Origin: an uncultured Bacteroides sp.
GTDB taxonomy: Bacteria; Bacteroidota; Bacteroidia; Bacteroidales; Bacteroidaceae
DNA length: 12,427 nucleotides
NCBI GenBank assembly: GCA_900557355.1
Contig: USSR01000136.1
Span: 1 to 12,427, forward strand
Direction of reading: 5' to 3'
Shown here: positions 1-8,300 of the stretch, in pieces
Layout: every line of letters starts with the position of its first letter
Position numbering within the stretch: the stretch's first letter is position 1
Notes under the pieces: model-generated
What the model saw: only the letters and a program-made list of their open reading frames with translations
Told to the model about the DNA's origin: nothing
The model's database searches: none
Translations under genes and position numbers: made by a program

Positions 1-42
1 TATATAAATTAAAAAACGTAATCTACTTTCTAAAATCGCTCG

Positions 43-73
43 CAAAGTTACTCCTTTTCTTTATTTATGCAAA
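43..73 (-). promoter_or_regulatory. Consensus Bacteroides promoter firing leftward
   Basis: On the minus strand, TTTG (70-73 on the plus strand as CAAA) is followed after exactly 19 bases by TAACTTTG (43-50, plus strand CAAAGTTA). This fits the Bacteroides housekeeping promoter, TTTG at -33 and TAnnTTTG at -7 with a spacer of about 19-21, without mismatch. Transcription would start near position 36 and run out of the left edge. No ATG occurs on this strand before the edge, so the leader is at least about 35 bases. The promoter lies downstream of the pectate lyase on the same strand, so the next gene to the left probably has its own transcript. Confidence 0.75.
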
Positions 74-128
74 TCGAGTTATCTGACTTTTTTTATAAAA
101 ATAAATAATAAGAGACAGTGGTTCTGTG

Positions 129-152
129 TATTGCAATCTCCACATTACAATA
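129..152 (-). terminator. AT-rich hairpin after the pectate lyase gene
   Basis: TATTGCAAT (129-137) and ATTACAATA (144-152) are inverted copies with one mismatch. In minus-strand RNA that mismatch becomes a G-U wobble, giving a 9-bp stem with a 6-base loop. It starts four bases after the lyase stop codon. A U-rich stretch follows in the RNA (plus-strand A-rich 98-112), but about 17 bases away rather than directly after the stem. It is therefore a plausible transcript end or 3' stabilising hairpin, not a textbook intrinsic terminator. Confidence 0.35.
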
Positions 153-155
153 AAA

Positions 156-1922
156 TTAACGAGGACTTTTGAAACTGTACTTTTTCCCTCCCGATAGGAT
201 GTTAATAATGGCAGGTTGGGTGAGGGGGTATACAGCCTGTTCGTCAGAGCTTTGATAGGAAGCCATGATTCTTCCCGATAAATCATAAATTTCGATGCGT
301 GCCCCTGCGCAAAGTCCCTTAAGGACAATTTGCTTATCCTGCCGGAAACATTTTACCGCATCTGTTTCTTGGGCAGAAGGAGAAGAAATCCCTGTGGTAG
401 TGCCATATAAACTGAAATCGTGGTTGCTTGGGGAATTACTGCTGTTTTCGTAACAGGCTTTCATCAAGTCGTCAACGAGGCTATTGATGTAAAGTTCCAG
501 ATAAGAGTAACCGGTAGATGGTTCTATGTCCTTATAGGTTTTGCCGACGGGAAGATACTGGGTAGCCCAAGTGTCAGGAATACCGTCCCCATTGGAATCT
601 GCAGGCTTTTCTTCATTATTGTACAGAGGCCACCCTTCCACATCGGCTTGTGAATCAATCAGTCCGTTACTACTGCCGTTGCTACCTTCATAAGTGTAAT
701 TCCCATTCTTAACTTCAGAGATGATCCGTTCATCGACGGCGTCACGCTTCAGGCTGGCGCCTACTTGTGCCAGTACTTTTTCATAAGCCTGTGCTGCAGC
801 ATGCGTACTAACGGATGCGACTTCAAATTCTGTCTTACTTTTTATGCCGTCTTTACTTCCTCCCGGCAGTTCACCGTTACCCAGATGCGGATGAATGCCT
901 TCCCAGTTATCTGCATTGGTTTCACTCACCAGTTTTTTCATGTCATTACTCAATTTGGAGCAAGTATCGTCAAAGTAGTTACCATCCACATAAAAGCTTC
1001 CCCATATACCTGCAGGATTGCTTTGTGTACCATCATCGGCATTGGGCTGAAAGATACGGTTGACGATACTCTTCTTTGTGGCAGTAGAGGGGCCTGGTTT
1101 ATAATAATTGTTCACAAAGTTATACCGTCCGCCTTCTCCGGCATATCCTCCGTTGGTAGGGCCCCAGTTATAGAATACATTGTTGCGCAGATCGGTGAGC
1201 TCCTCTTCCCATCTTCCTATGGATCGGCTGCCATCCAGACGAGGAGTGCGGCTACTGTGATGAGCCAGTAGATTATGGTGAAAACTTGCTCCCTCACCTC
1301 CCCAAATGGCTCCATATCCGTGGTTTCCTTTGACGTGTACCGATTTGGTTAGGCTTTCACTCAAGATACACCACTGCATAGTAAAGTTCTTATTACTATA
1401 AAAAGAAGCGCATTCGTCCGTACTCCAGCTCATACTACAATGATCTATGATGATATCCGAGGTATAACGTCCCCACATGGCATCATCTTCCGCTTTTTGT
1501 TCATCTCCCATACGGCAGCGAATGAAGCGGATGATAATATTAGTGGCGCATTGATCCTTTTTATCTTCTTCCTTGTATCCGGCAATGTGCAGGGTGTAGT
1601 TCTTGATACAAATCCCATCTCCCGGAGCTGTTTGTCCGGCGATAGTAAGATCCCCATTTTTTATGACCAGCCTGCTTTTCAGTTCAATAATACCCGACAC
1701 ATCAAAAACAATGGTACGGGGAACTTTCATATCAATTCCTGCACGCAGTGATCCTTCGCCGCTGTCATTAAGGTTGGTGACGTGATATACGATACCTCCG
1801 CGCCCTCCGGTTACGGTGTAGCGGGCAAAACCTTCGGCACCTGGGAAGGCTGGAGTGGTTTGAGCTTGTGCAAAAACGGCACATAAAAGCATGATAAATA
1901 GAAGTGTGTAGTTTTTCTTCAT
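156..1922 (-). CDS. Secreted pectate lyase, polysaccharide lyase family 1
   Basis: A 588-residue protein predicted to cleave de-esterified homogalacturonan by beta-elimination. Residues 1-20 form a signal peptide with an AQA cleavage site and no lipobox cysteine, so export to the periplasm or beyond is expected. The mature N-terminus has the family opening FPGAEGFARYTVTGGRGG (26-43), then VYHVTNLNDSGEGSLR (45-60). The right-handed beta-helix core carries IIIDHCSMSW (157-166), HHN (215-217) and RTPRLDG (225-231), where an arginine is the usual catalytic base in PL1. DSNGDGIPDTW (442-452) resembles an Asp-rich calcium loop, followed by the GYSYLELYINSL segment common at the end of Bacteroides PL1 catalytic regions. 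Residues about 524-588 (IEIYDLSGRIM) resemble a type IX sorting domain. The ATG at 1922 is preferred because the in-frame TTG at 1952 lies inside the promoter -7 box. The gene is divergent from an ECF sigma gene. Family assignment is firm; exact substrate is inferred. Confidence 0.9.
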   Translation of the reverse strand: MKKNYTLLFIMLLCAVFAQAQTTPAFPGAEGFARYTVTGGRGGIVYHVTNLNDSGEGSLRAGIDMKVPRTIVFDVSGIIELKSRLVIKNGDLTIAGQTAPGDGICIKNYTLHIAGYKEEDKKDQCATNIIIRFIRCRMGDEQKAEDDAMWGRYTSDIIIDHCSMSWSTDECASFYSNKNFTMQWCILSESLTKSVHVKGNHGYGAIWGGEGASFHHNLLAHHSSRTPRLDGSRSIGRWEEELTDLRNNVFYNWGPTNGGYAGEGGRYNFVNNYYKPGPSTATKKSIVNRIFQPNADDGTQSNPAGIWGSFYVDGNYFDDTCSKLSNDMKKLVSETNADNWEGIHPHLGNGELPGGSKDGIKSKTEFEVASVSTHAAAQAYEKVLAQVGASLKRDAVDERIISEVKNGNYTYEGSNGSSNGLIDSQADVEGWPLYNNEEKPADSNGDGIPDTWATQYLPVGKTYKDIEPSTGYSYLELYINSLVDDLMKACYENSSNSPSNHDFSLYGTTTGISSPSAQETDAVKCFRQDKQIVLKGLCAGARIEIYDLSGRIMASYQSSDEQAVYPLTQPAIINILSGGKKYSFKSPR

Positions 1923-1949
1923 GGTCTTAAGATTAATATTCTGATGGGA

Positions 1950-1957
1950 CAAAAGTA
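1950..1957 (-). promoter_or_regulatory. Promoter -7 box of the pectate lyase gene
   Basis: The minus strand reads TACTTTTG, a perfect match to TAnnTTTG. Transcription would begin near 1943, about 20 bases before the ATG at 1922. No TTTG occurs at the expected -33 position; the nearest CAAA on the plus strand (1984-1987) leaves a spacer of 26. A missing -33 box would suit an activated promoter, but that is inference. Confidence 0.55.
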
Positions 1958-2044
1958 TGGGTTTCCTGAGTGACGGATGTCGACAAATTCTTTTTCTATG
2001 TGGAAGTTTAGGTCTTACTGTGTTATTTTTTAATATTTTTTTTC

Positions 2045-2052
2045 TATTTTCG
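2045..2052 (+). promoter_or_regulatory. Possible -7 box of the ECF sigma gene
   Basis: TATTTTCG differs from TAnnTTTG at one base and lies 21 bases before the ATG at 2074, a usual Bacteroides spacing. No clear TTTG is seen 19-21 bases upstream, where the sequence is T-rich. This is the best candidate in the gap between the divergent genes, but it is weak. Confidence 0.3.
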
Positions 2053-2073
2053 CATTAGAATAGAGAAAAAAGA

Positions 2074-2634
2074 ATGCTGGTGGTTACAGAAACTTCTCAT
2101 ATACTCATTAGTATTAGGCTTAATGAACGGGAGTTCCATAATGTTTTTGATAAATATTATGTGGCACTTTGTTTATTTGCGAACCGATATACAGAAAATG
2201 AAGAAACTTCTGCTGACATCGTACAAGATTCCTTTGCTAAATTATGGCAAATCAGAGATGATTTTTTCTATTTGCATCAAGTCAAAGCTTTCCTTTATAC
2301 AGCCGTGCGCAATAAGGCGTTGAATGAATTGGAGCATTCTAAGGTAGTATTTGAATATGCTCAAAAAGTTATTGAAAAGAAAAAGGATTCTTTCTTCCAT
2401 GATGCAGTAGTGGAAGAAGAGACTTATCGGATTCTGGCAGAGGCTATTGACAAACTTCCTGATCAGATGCGGGCTATTATGCGATTGGCTATGGAAGGAA
2501 AAAAGAATGCTGAAATAGCTGAGCAATTAAATGTATCTGTTGAAACTGTACATACTCTTAAAAAGATTGCATACAAAAAGCTTCGTATATATCTGAAAGA
2601 GTATTACTATTTCCTTATTCTCTTTTATTTATAA
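2074..2634 (+). CDS. ECF-family RNA polymerase sigma factor (sigma-70 type)
   Basis: A 186-residue cytoplasmic sigma factor of the Bacteroidetes FecI-like group, normal length for that group. Region 2 spans roughly residues 17-85, with ADIVQDSFAKLWQI (47-60) and FLYTAVRNKALN (73-84) typical of core-binding and -10 recognition helices. Region 4 spans about 120-172, with LPDQMRAIMRLAM (128-140) leading into the helix-turn-helix NAEIAEQLNVSVETVHT (145-161). The C-terminus ends in a short hydrophobic run, as is often seen in these proteins. AG-rich bases precede the ATG. Such factors are normally held inactive by a membrane FecR protein and drive expression of a linked susC/susD pair; the fecR gene at 4151 is the obvious partner. 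It does not directly follow: an opposite-strand gene lies between. Family is certain; partner assignment is inference from proximity. Confidence 0.95.
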   Translation: MLVVTETSHILISIRLNEREFHNVFDKYYVALCLFANRYTENEETSADIVQDSFAKLWQIRDDFFYLHQVKAFLYTAVRNKALNELEHSKVVFEYAQKVIEKKKDSFFHDAVVEEETYRILAEAIDKLPDQMRAIMRLAMEGKKNAEIAEQLNVSVETVHTLKKIAYKKLRIYLKEYYYFLILFYL

Positions 2635-2707
2635 ACGTGCAACCTGTCACTTTGATTTCTCTCTATAGCATTAGAGGAAAACAGAATTTTAGACTAATTT
2701 CTTATCA

Positions 2708-2784
2708 CCTCCATACCCTCTCCCTGTCTGCTCCATACCAAGCCCATACCAACTCCTTCTGCATAGGTACGGAGCAAACACGGA
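2708..2784. repeat. Imperfect inverted repeat with CCATACC direct repeats
   Basis: In the 225-base gap between the 3' ends of the sigma gene and the phosphoesterase gene, 2721-2739 (ending GCTCCATACC) and 2766-2784 (beginning GGTACGGAGC) are inverted copies matching at 16 of 19 positions, with a 26-base loop. Two of the three mismatches become G-U wobbles in minus-strand RNA, so the fold is better on the strand of the phosphoesterase gene. Separately, TCCATACC, TCCATACC and CCCATACC start at 2710, 2732 and 2743, steps of 22 and 11 bases. No U-run follows the stem on either strand, so it is not a standard terminator. Function is unknown; a 3' UTR element, small RNA or dispersed repeat are possible. 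Confidence 0.5.
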
Positions 2785-2859
2785 CTTGATGCGGTTTTAA
2801 TCATAAGGAACAGGAAAAATAGAACAAATTATCTTTTTTCCGCGAGAGTACTATGCCTC

Positions 2860-3954
2860 TTATTCTTTTGTGGATAATTGTAACACAACCATTTCACTTT
2901 CCGTTCCTATCCTGAAAGGAGGTCCCCAAAGAGATAATCCACTGGAAACATATATATGGCTGTTTCCCCACTGGCGATAGCCATGACTTTGTTCGTAGAT
3001 GTAGTCTGTTACCAAGCTCATAGGCCATACTTGTCCTCGATGGGTATGTCCACTAAATTGCAGGTCGACACCGGCTGTTTCACTTTCAGTCAGTTTATAG
3101 GGCTGATGGTCTAACAAGATAATAGGCTTGTTTTTATCTACATTTGCCATCAGCTCTTGCAATGAACGGCGGGCAGTGTTCGATCGGTCATCGCGTCCTA
3201 TCAATTGTATACCACTGGGGAGTGTGACTATTGAATCGCGCAACAACTGTATGGGAGTGCCTTGTATAAATCGTGCACTTGCATTCATGCCACTGATATA
3301 TTCGTGATTACCGGGAACCATGTAAATACCTAACGGTGCTTTTAATTCGGACAGTTCCTCCATCATGTTTTCAGCATAAAGAGGCACTACACTGTTGTCA
3401 ATCAAGTCACCTCCGATCAGAATTAAATCCGGATTTTGCTCGTTAATCATCTTCACGTATCGCTTTAAAGCCGTTTTCCCGGTTCCATATCCGAGATGTA
3501 GGTCACTCACGGCGGCTATTTTAATAGGTTGCCGGTCACCGGTCAAAGGTTTGTTGAGGGCGATATTGACTATGTTCGTTTTAGGGTGGCGATAATTATA
3601 GTACCCATATCCTAATAAGATGACTGTAAATAGCAAAGAGACGACGAAGCTGTAGTTGAAAGGGATACGGCATAGTTTCAACAGATCGAATGCGAGTAGG
3701 AATAAGACCATATATAAGGTGAATATCAGCCAGCCAGTGCCTATTTCATACATTGTATGAGATAAGAAAACCGGCATTTTTATGTTACGGGTCAGCATCG
3801 TCCCCACGATGGATAGAGCTGCGAGCCAAAACAAAATAGCCAACGGGATTTTGATTCCAACAGGAAGTCCGGATAACGCTTGTGCACCTCTATAGAATAC
3901 ATAGGTGTTTCCGCCAAGATATATGGTGATGAGGATAATGAAGAATATCGGCAT
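2860..3954 (-). CDS. Membrane-anchored calcineurin-like metallophosphoesterase
   Basis: A 364-residue protein. About 120 N-terminal residues contain four predicted membrane helices (near 2-21, 36-54, 72-92 and 99-118), followed by a soluble dimetal phosphoesterase domain. The metal-site motifs are complete and in order: DLH (D151, H153), GGDLID (181-186), PGNHE (214-218), DHQP (282-285) and SGHTHRGQVWP (301-311). The layout resembles the YkuE/YaeI group, which includes membrane-associated enzymes acting on nucleotide-lipid pyrophosphates such as UDP-diacylglucosamine. The substrate cannot be read from this sequence. An even number of helices would place both ends on the same side, probably the cytoplasm. 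The gene lies between an ECF sigma gene and the fecR gene but on the other strand, divergent from fecR, so it is probably not part of their operon. Family is sure; function is not. Confidence 0.9.
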   Translation of the reverse strand: MPIFFIILITIYLGGNTYVFYRGAQALSGLPVGIKIPLAILFWLAALSIVGTMLTRNIKMPVFLSHTMYEIGTGWLIFTLYMVLFLLAFDLLKLCRIPFNYSFVVSLLFTVILLGYGYYNYRHPKTNIVNIALNKPLTGDRQPIKIAAVSDLHLGYGTGKTALKRYVKMINEQNPDLILIGGDLIDNSVVPLYAENMMEELSELKAPLGIYMVPGNHEYISGMNASARFIQGTPIQLLRDSIVTLPSGIQLIGRDDRSNTARRSLQELMANVDKNKPIILLDHQPYKLTESETAGVDLQFSGHTHRGQVWPMSLVTDYIYEQSHGYRQWGNSHIYVSSGLSLWGPPFRIGTESEMVVLQLSTKE

Positions 3955-3980
3955 AAAATAGATGTATTAAAATTGAGTGG

Positions 3981-3988
3981 CAAAAGTA
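3981..3988 (-). promoter_or_regulatory. Promoter -7 box of the membrane phosphoesterase gene
   Basis: The minus strand reads TACTTTTG, matching TAnnTTTG fully and identical to the box before the pectate lyase. Transcription would start near 3974, about 20 bases before the ATG at 3954. No TTTG is seen at the expected -33 distance. The box overlaps the outer arm of an inverted repeat (3985-4021). Confidence 0.6.
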
Positions 3989-4021
3989 GTTTAATTCTTG
4001 ATAAAGAAGGAATAAACTACT
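3985..4021. repeat. Nested dyad overlapping the phosphoesterase promoter
   Basis: AGTAGTTTA (3985-3993) and TAAACTACT (4013-4021) are perfect 9-base inverted copies. Between them sits a second perfect dyad, TTCTT (3995-3999) and AAGAA (4004-4008), around a GATA loop. The result is a nested structure with 14 paired positions and a small asymmetric internal loop. The left arm covers part of the minus-strand -7 box, and the dyad lies upstream of fecR, so it could be an operator acting on one or both genes. No regulator is identified. Confidence 0.5.
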
Positions 4022-4150
4022 GATATAAACCTAAAAATTGCATAATAAGATCGGCATTTTGAATTTTCTTAGGAAAAAAATGCTTTTCGATTCACCATGA
4101 TTTTAATTATGCCTGTTTTATTATAAAAGACAACGAAAAAAGTTCAATTT

Positions 4151-5323
4151 ATGATAAAACAGGATTTTCATATATCTAATATTATTGCCAGACACTTATC
4201 GGGTGAAATCACTCCTGAAGAAAACGCTCAACTGGAGAAATGGCGAAAAGCAGATTCCGCTCACGAAGCACTCTTTCAGAAAATTTGCAGTAAAGAGAAT
4301 TTGAAAAAGCATGTGGAAAGTGGTACGTCTTTCAACACTGCAACCGGTTGGATGGAGGTGCAAAAGCGCATCAGAAAGAGTAATAACCGGGAACGGATGA
4401 TAAAAATCCTCAGTTATGCCGCTGCTGTTTTAGTACCGGTCTTTTTTGTTGGCATCTCACTAAAATACACTACTCATGACTATTTTTCTAACAAGTCCGT
4501 GCTGATAGCCCAACCTATATTGCCAGGAGCGGCCAAAGCAATATTGACTTTGGATAATGGGGAGACTATCAATCTGAATAAAGAAACGGCAGATGCTTTA
4601 CAAACAATAGAGGGAACGAACATTCAGATAGATTCAACCACCCTGAATTATCAGTTGGCACAGAGTACATCTGTCTCTCCAAAACCTGTATATAATAAGG
4701 TGGAGATTCCCCGTGGCGGTGAGTATGCATTAGTGTTGAGTGATGGAACAAAGGTGCATTTAAATTCAATGAGTAGCCTCCGTTTTCCGGTAGCATTTAC
4801 TACGGGTAAGAGAGAAGTCGAGCTACAAGGTGAAGCCTATTTTGAAGTGAGTAAAACCGGGCAGCCTTTTATTGTAAATGCCAATGGCATGCAGGTTGAA
4901 GTATTGGGTACGACTTTCAATATCTCCGCTTATCCCGATGAGGAGTACCAGACCACCCTGGTAAACGGATCTGTAAAGGTCAGTGCCGAAAAGGGTGAAA
5001 GCCTTATACTGAAACCGTCGCAACAAGCTACCATCGCTTTGGGAAGTAATTCCATACAGGTGCGAACGGTAGATACTTCATTCTATACTTCATGGGTGAA
5101 GGGGAAGATCAACTTCAAAGATCAACGCTTGGAAGATATCATGAAGACACTTTCACGTTGGTATGACATGAACGTAGTTTACGAAAATGAAAAACTCAAG
5201 AATATACGTTTCGGTTGTAATCTGAATCGTTATGAAGAAATAACTCCTTTCGTCAAGTTACTGGAAAAGACAGAAGAAGTACACGTGAAAATCGAAGGTA
5301 ATACAATAACATTCCATAATTAA
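4151..5323 (+). CDS. FecR-family anti-sigma factor
   Basis: A 390-residue inner-membrane regulator. The cytoplasmic N-terminal part (1-83) carries the usual sigma-binding start: ISNIIARHLSGEITPEE at 8-24, then the LEKWR motif (28-32). One membrane helix lies at about 84-104. The periplasmic FecR domain runs about 183-290, with IPRGGEYALVLSDGTKVHLN (186-205), GEAYFEV (227-233) and VEVLGTTFNISAY (249-261). A C-terminal DUF4974/STN-like domain follows at about 318-388 (GKINFKDQRLEDIMKTLSRW). The family senses ligand loading of a TonB-dependent transporter through that transporter's N-terminal domain and controls an ECF sigma factor. Here it is the first gene of a four-gene run, 16 bases before susC. 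Its probable sigma partner ends 1.5 kb upstream, beyond an opposite-strand gene. The ATG fits the family start; no convincing promoter was found. Confidence 0.95.
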   Translation: MIKQDFHISNIIARHLSGEITPEENAQLEKWRKADSAHEALFQKICSKENLKKHVESGTSFNTATGWMEVQKRIRKSNNRERMIKILSYAAAVLVPVFFVGISLKYTTHDYFSNKSVLIAQPILPGAAKAILTLDNGETINLNKETADALQTIEGTNIQIDSTTLNYQLAQSTSVSPKPVYNKVEIPRGGEYALVLSDGTKVHLNSMSSLRFPVAFTTGKREVELQGEAYFEVSKTGQPFIVNANGMQVEVLGTTFNISAYPDEEYQTTLVNGSVKVSAEKGESLILKPSQQATIALGSNSIQVRTVDTSFYTSWVKGKINFKDQRLEDIMKTLSRWYDMNVVYENEKLKNIRFGCNLNRYEEITPFVKLLEKTEEVHVKIEGNTITFHN

Positions 5324-5339
5324 CCCAAAAAAGATTACT

Positions 5340-8300
5340 ATGAACAAGAAAGAACACAAGAATCAAGCTGAAAGAAGTAGTAGACGTTTATGGATAACGT
5401 TACTATTTTTTTGTTTCACAGTTACCGGTTTTATGCAGGCTGCCAATGCAGTGTTTGCACAAGCCACTGTCACAGCAACTTTTAAGAATGCCACTCTTAA
5501 CGAAGTGCTGTGGGAAGTTCAGAGACAAACTGATTTCACCTTTGTGTATAGCACTGAAGAGGTGAAAAATGTAAAAGTAGAAAAGTTGATTGTGAATCAT
5601 GAAAAGATTGCTGATGTGCTGGATAAATGCCTGAAAGGTAGTGGGCTGACTTATACGGTTCATGAAGGTGTCATCGCTATTAAGCCTGCTTCTAAGGTTG
5701 AAGCTGTAGCTGCTCCCCAGCAAGAGGTTAAAGTGAGTGGAAGCGTTGTAGATGAGACGGGTGAATCTGTTATCGGAGCCAATGTACTGGTAAAAGGTAC
5801 TACCAACGGTTGTACCACCGATCTGGACGGGCATTTTTCTCTTGATGTGGATCATCTGCCTGTTACTTTGATTGTTTCTTATGTAGGCTATATCCGTCAG
5901 GAAGTTAAAGTTATTTCTGCAAAGATGGTTAAAGTGGAAATGGTACCGGATAACAATTTGATGGATGAAGTGGTCGTTACCGGTTATGGTACCTTCAAGA
6001 AATCTGCTTATGCCGGTTCTGCTTCCAGTGTAAAAGGAGAGACACTGAAAGATGTTCCTGCTATTTCTTTCAAGGACCTGTTGCAAGGCAATGCGCCGGG
6101 TGTGCAGTTCACATCATCTTCCGGCCAGCCAGGTGCCTCTTCTTCATTGAGGATTCGTGGTATGGGGTCTTTTAACGCCAGTAATTCTCCTCTTTATGTG
6201 ATAGACGGAGTACCGATGCGCTCAGGTACTATCAATACGATGAGTTCGGATGCGGGGCTTGATATCATGTCGACTATCAATAGCTCCGACATCGAGAGTG
6301 TTACAGTCATTAAAGATGCCGCTGCCGCTTCTCTTTACGGTTCGCGTGCTGCCAACGGCGTTGTATTGATTACGACAAAGAAAGGTAAGGCGGGCAAAGC
6401 CTCCATCTCATTGAAAGCTGATTGGGGTAGTTCTGATTTTGCTATGGATTATCGTCCTGTCATGGGTGGAGAGGAACGTCGCCAATATATTTATGACGGT
6501 TTGGTGGCAGGTCAGATAAAGAAAGGTAAGAGCGAAGCTGATGCAATGGCTTATGCCGACGGAAAGATTGATAACTATGCTCCGGTTCCCTGGTGTGGAT
6601 ATGTGGACTGGGATGATATTATGTTTCAGAAAGGAAATCATCAGTCCTATGAAGCCTCTCTTTCAGGAGGTACGGACAGATTTAAGTACTACTCTTCGCT
6701 TTCTTATTTGAAACAGGACGGTATTGCTATCAATTCCGGTCTGGAACGTATCAGTGGAAGACTGAATGTTGATTTTCGAGCTACTGACAAGCTTAAGTTA
6801 GGTGCCAATGTTCTGTTTGCCACTGTCAATCAGGATGTGTATAGCGAAGGTACTTCTTATTCTTCTCCTTTCTATACTTCGCGTAACGCCGTTGTCCCTT
6901 CCGATCCTGTTTACAATGAAGATGGTAGTTGGAACCGTGATTTTATCCGCAACAGTGACCGTAATCCGGCATTGGCGGCAACTTATGATTATCAGCGCGA
7001 ATATGTGACCCGCACGTTCAATACCATCTACGGTGAATATGAGTTCATCAAGGATCTGAAGTTCAAGTCTACCTTGAGCTATGATTATGTTAACACGAAA
7101 GGCAATGACTGGAAGGACCCGCGTACCTCTAACGGCGATGACATCAATGGTGGCATGAGCAAGAAGTTCTATGAGTACAAGAAAATGGTATGGGCCAACC
7201 AGTTGAGTTATAAAATGTCTATAGCCGCGGATCATCATCTTGATGCATTGGCAGGATATGAGATTGATGACCAGTATCGCGACTACTTATCCGGTTATGC
7301 CACTAATTTTGCCACTTACGACAAAAACCAGATCAGTAATGGTATGAAGACCGAATCGGTGGGTGGCAGCGATACGCGTACCCGTATGGTATCTTATCTG
7401 TTCCGCCTGAATTACGACTATAAAAACAAATATTATCTGGGTGGCAGTTTCCGTATGGATGGCAGTTCCCGTTTTCTCAAAGATAATCGTTGGGGTAGCT
7501 TCTGGTCGATATCTGCCGCATGGCGTGTGATTGAGGAAAGCTTTATGGACTCTGTCAAGGATTGGCTGACTGACCTGAAGATACGTGCTTCTTATGGTGT
7601 GAATGGTACTCTTCCTACTGACTATTTCGGATACAGAGGACTGAGCAGTCTGACCAATGGATATTTGGAACAGCCGGGCATTATTCAGTCGCAACTTAAG
7701 AACGATGATTTGCAATGGGAAACCAACTATAACCTGAATCTGGGGTTGGATTTCAGTCTGTGGAACCGTCTGAATGTTACGTTGGAATATTACACCCGTA
7801 CCACTAAAAATCTGTTGATGGACCGTCCTATCTCTATGACAACCGGTTTTGGCAGTTATCTGATGAATATCGGTAAAGTTTCGAATAAAGGAGTGGAACT
7901 GGAAATTAATTCTACTAATATCCGGACAAAAGATTTCTCATGGAACACCACATTCAATATTTCACACAATAAGAATGAGATTGTGACACTCGATGGCATG
8001 CAAACAGAAATTATTAAAGGAACTCAGATTCGCAAAGTCGGCAAATCATTCCGTACGTTCTATATGAAAGAATTTGCCGGTATCAATCCGGAAACCGGTG
8101 CTCCGCAGTTCTATACGAATGACGTGGACGAGAATGGTAACTATAAAAAAGAGATTACTGAAGTTATAGATGAGGCACATGCCATTGTGTTGGACAAGCA
8201 TGCGGAGCCTAATGTGATAGGCGGCTTGTCAAATACTTTACGCTATAAATGGTTTGATTTCAACTTTATGTTCTCTTACCAGTTTGGTGGTTACTCTTAT

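Noticed and set aside
1923..1952. In-frame upstream start (TTG at 1950-1952) adding ten residues to the pectate lyase
   Set aside because: The TTG lies inside the TACTTTTG promoter box, it would put extra polar residues before the signal peptide, and an ATG at 1922 begins a normal MKK signal sequence.
1978..1985. Perfect 8-base palindrome TGTCGACA near the expected -33 region of the lyase promoter
   Set aside because: It is too short to stand out in a 151-base gap and has no symmetric extension; kept only as a weak operator candidate.
2703..2712. Minus strand reads GGAGGTGAT, a perfect Shine-Dalgarno-like match
   Set aside because: No start codon follows at a usable distance on that strand and no open frame begins there. 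Bacteroides also relies little on such sites. Likely chance within the CCATACC repeat region.
4058..4088. TTTG, 19 bases, TGCTTTTC as a promoter for fecR
   Set aside because: The -7 box has two mismatches at key positions. It also lies about 60 bases before the ATG, so the support is too thin to list as a feature.
5403..6086. 227-codon open frame on the minus strand inside susC
   Set aside because: It is antisense to a clearly conserved SusC signal, STN and plug region and resembles no recognisable family; a shadow of the real frame.
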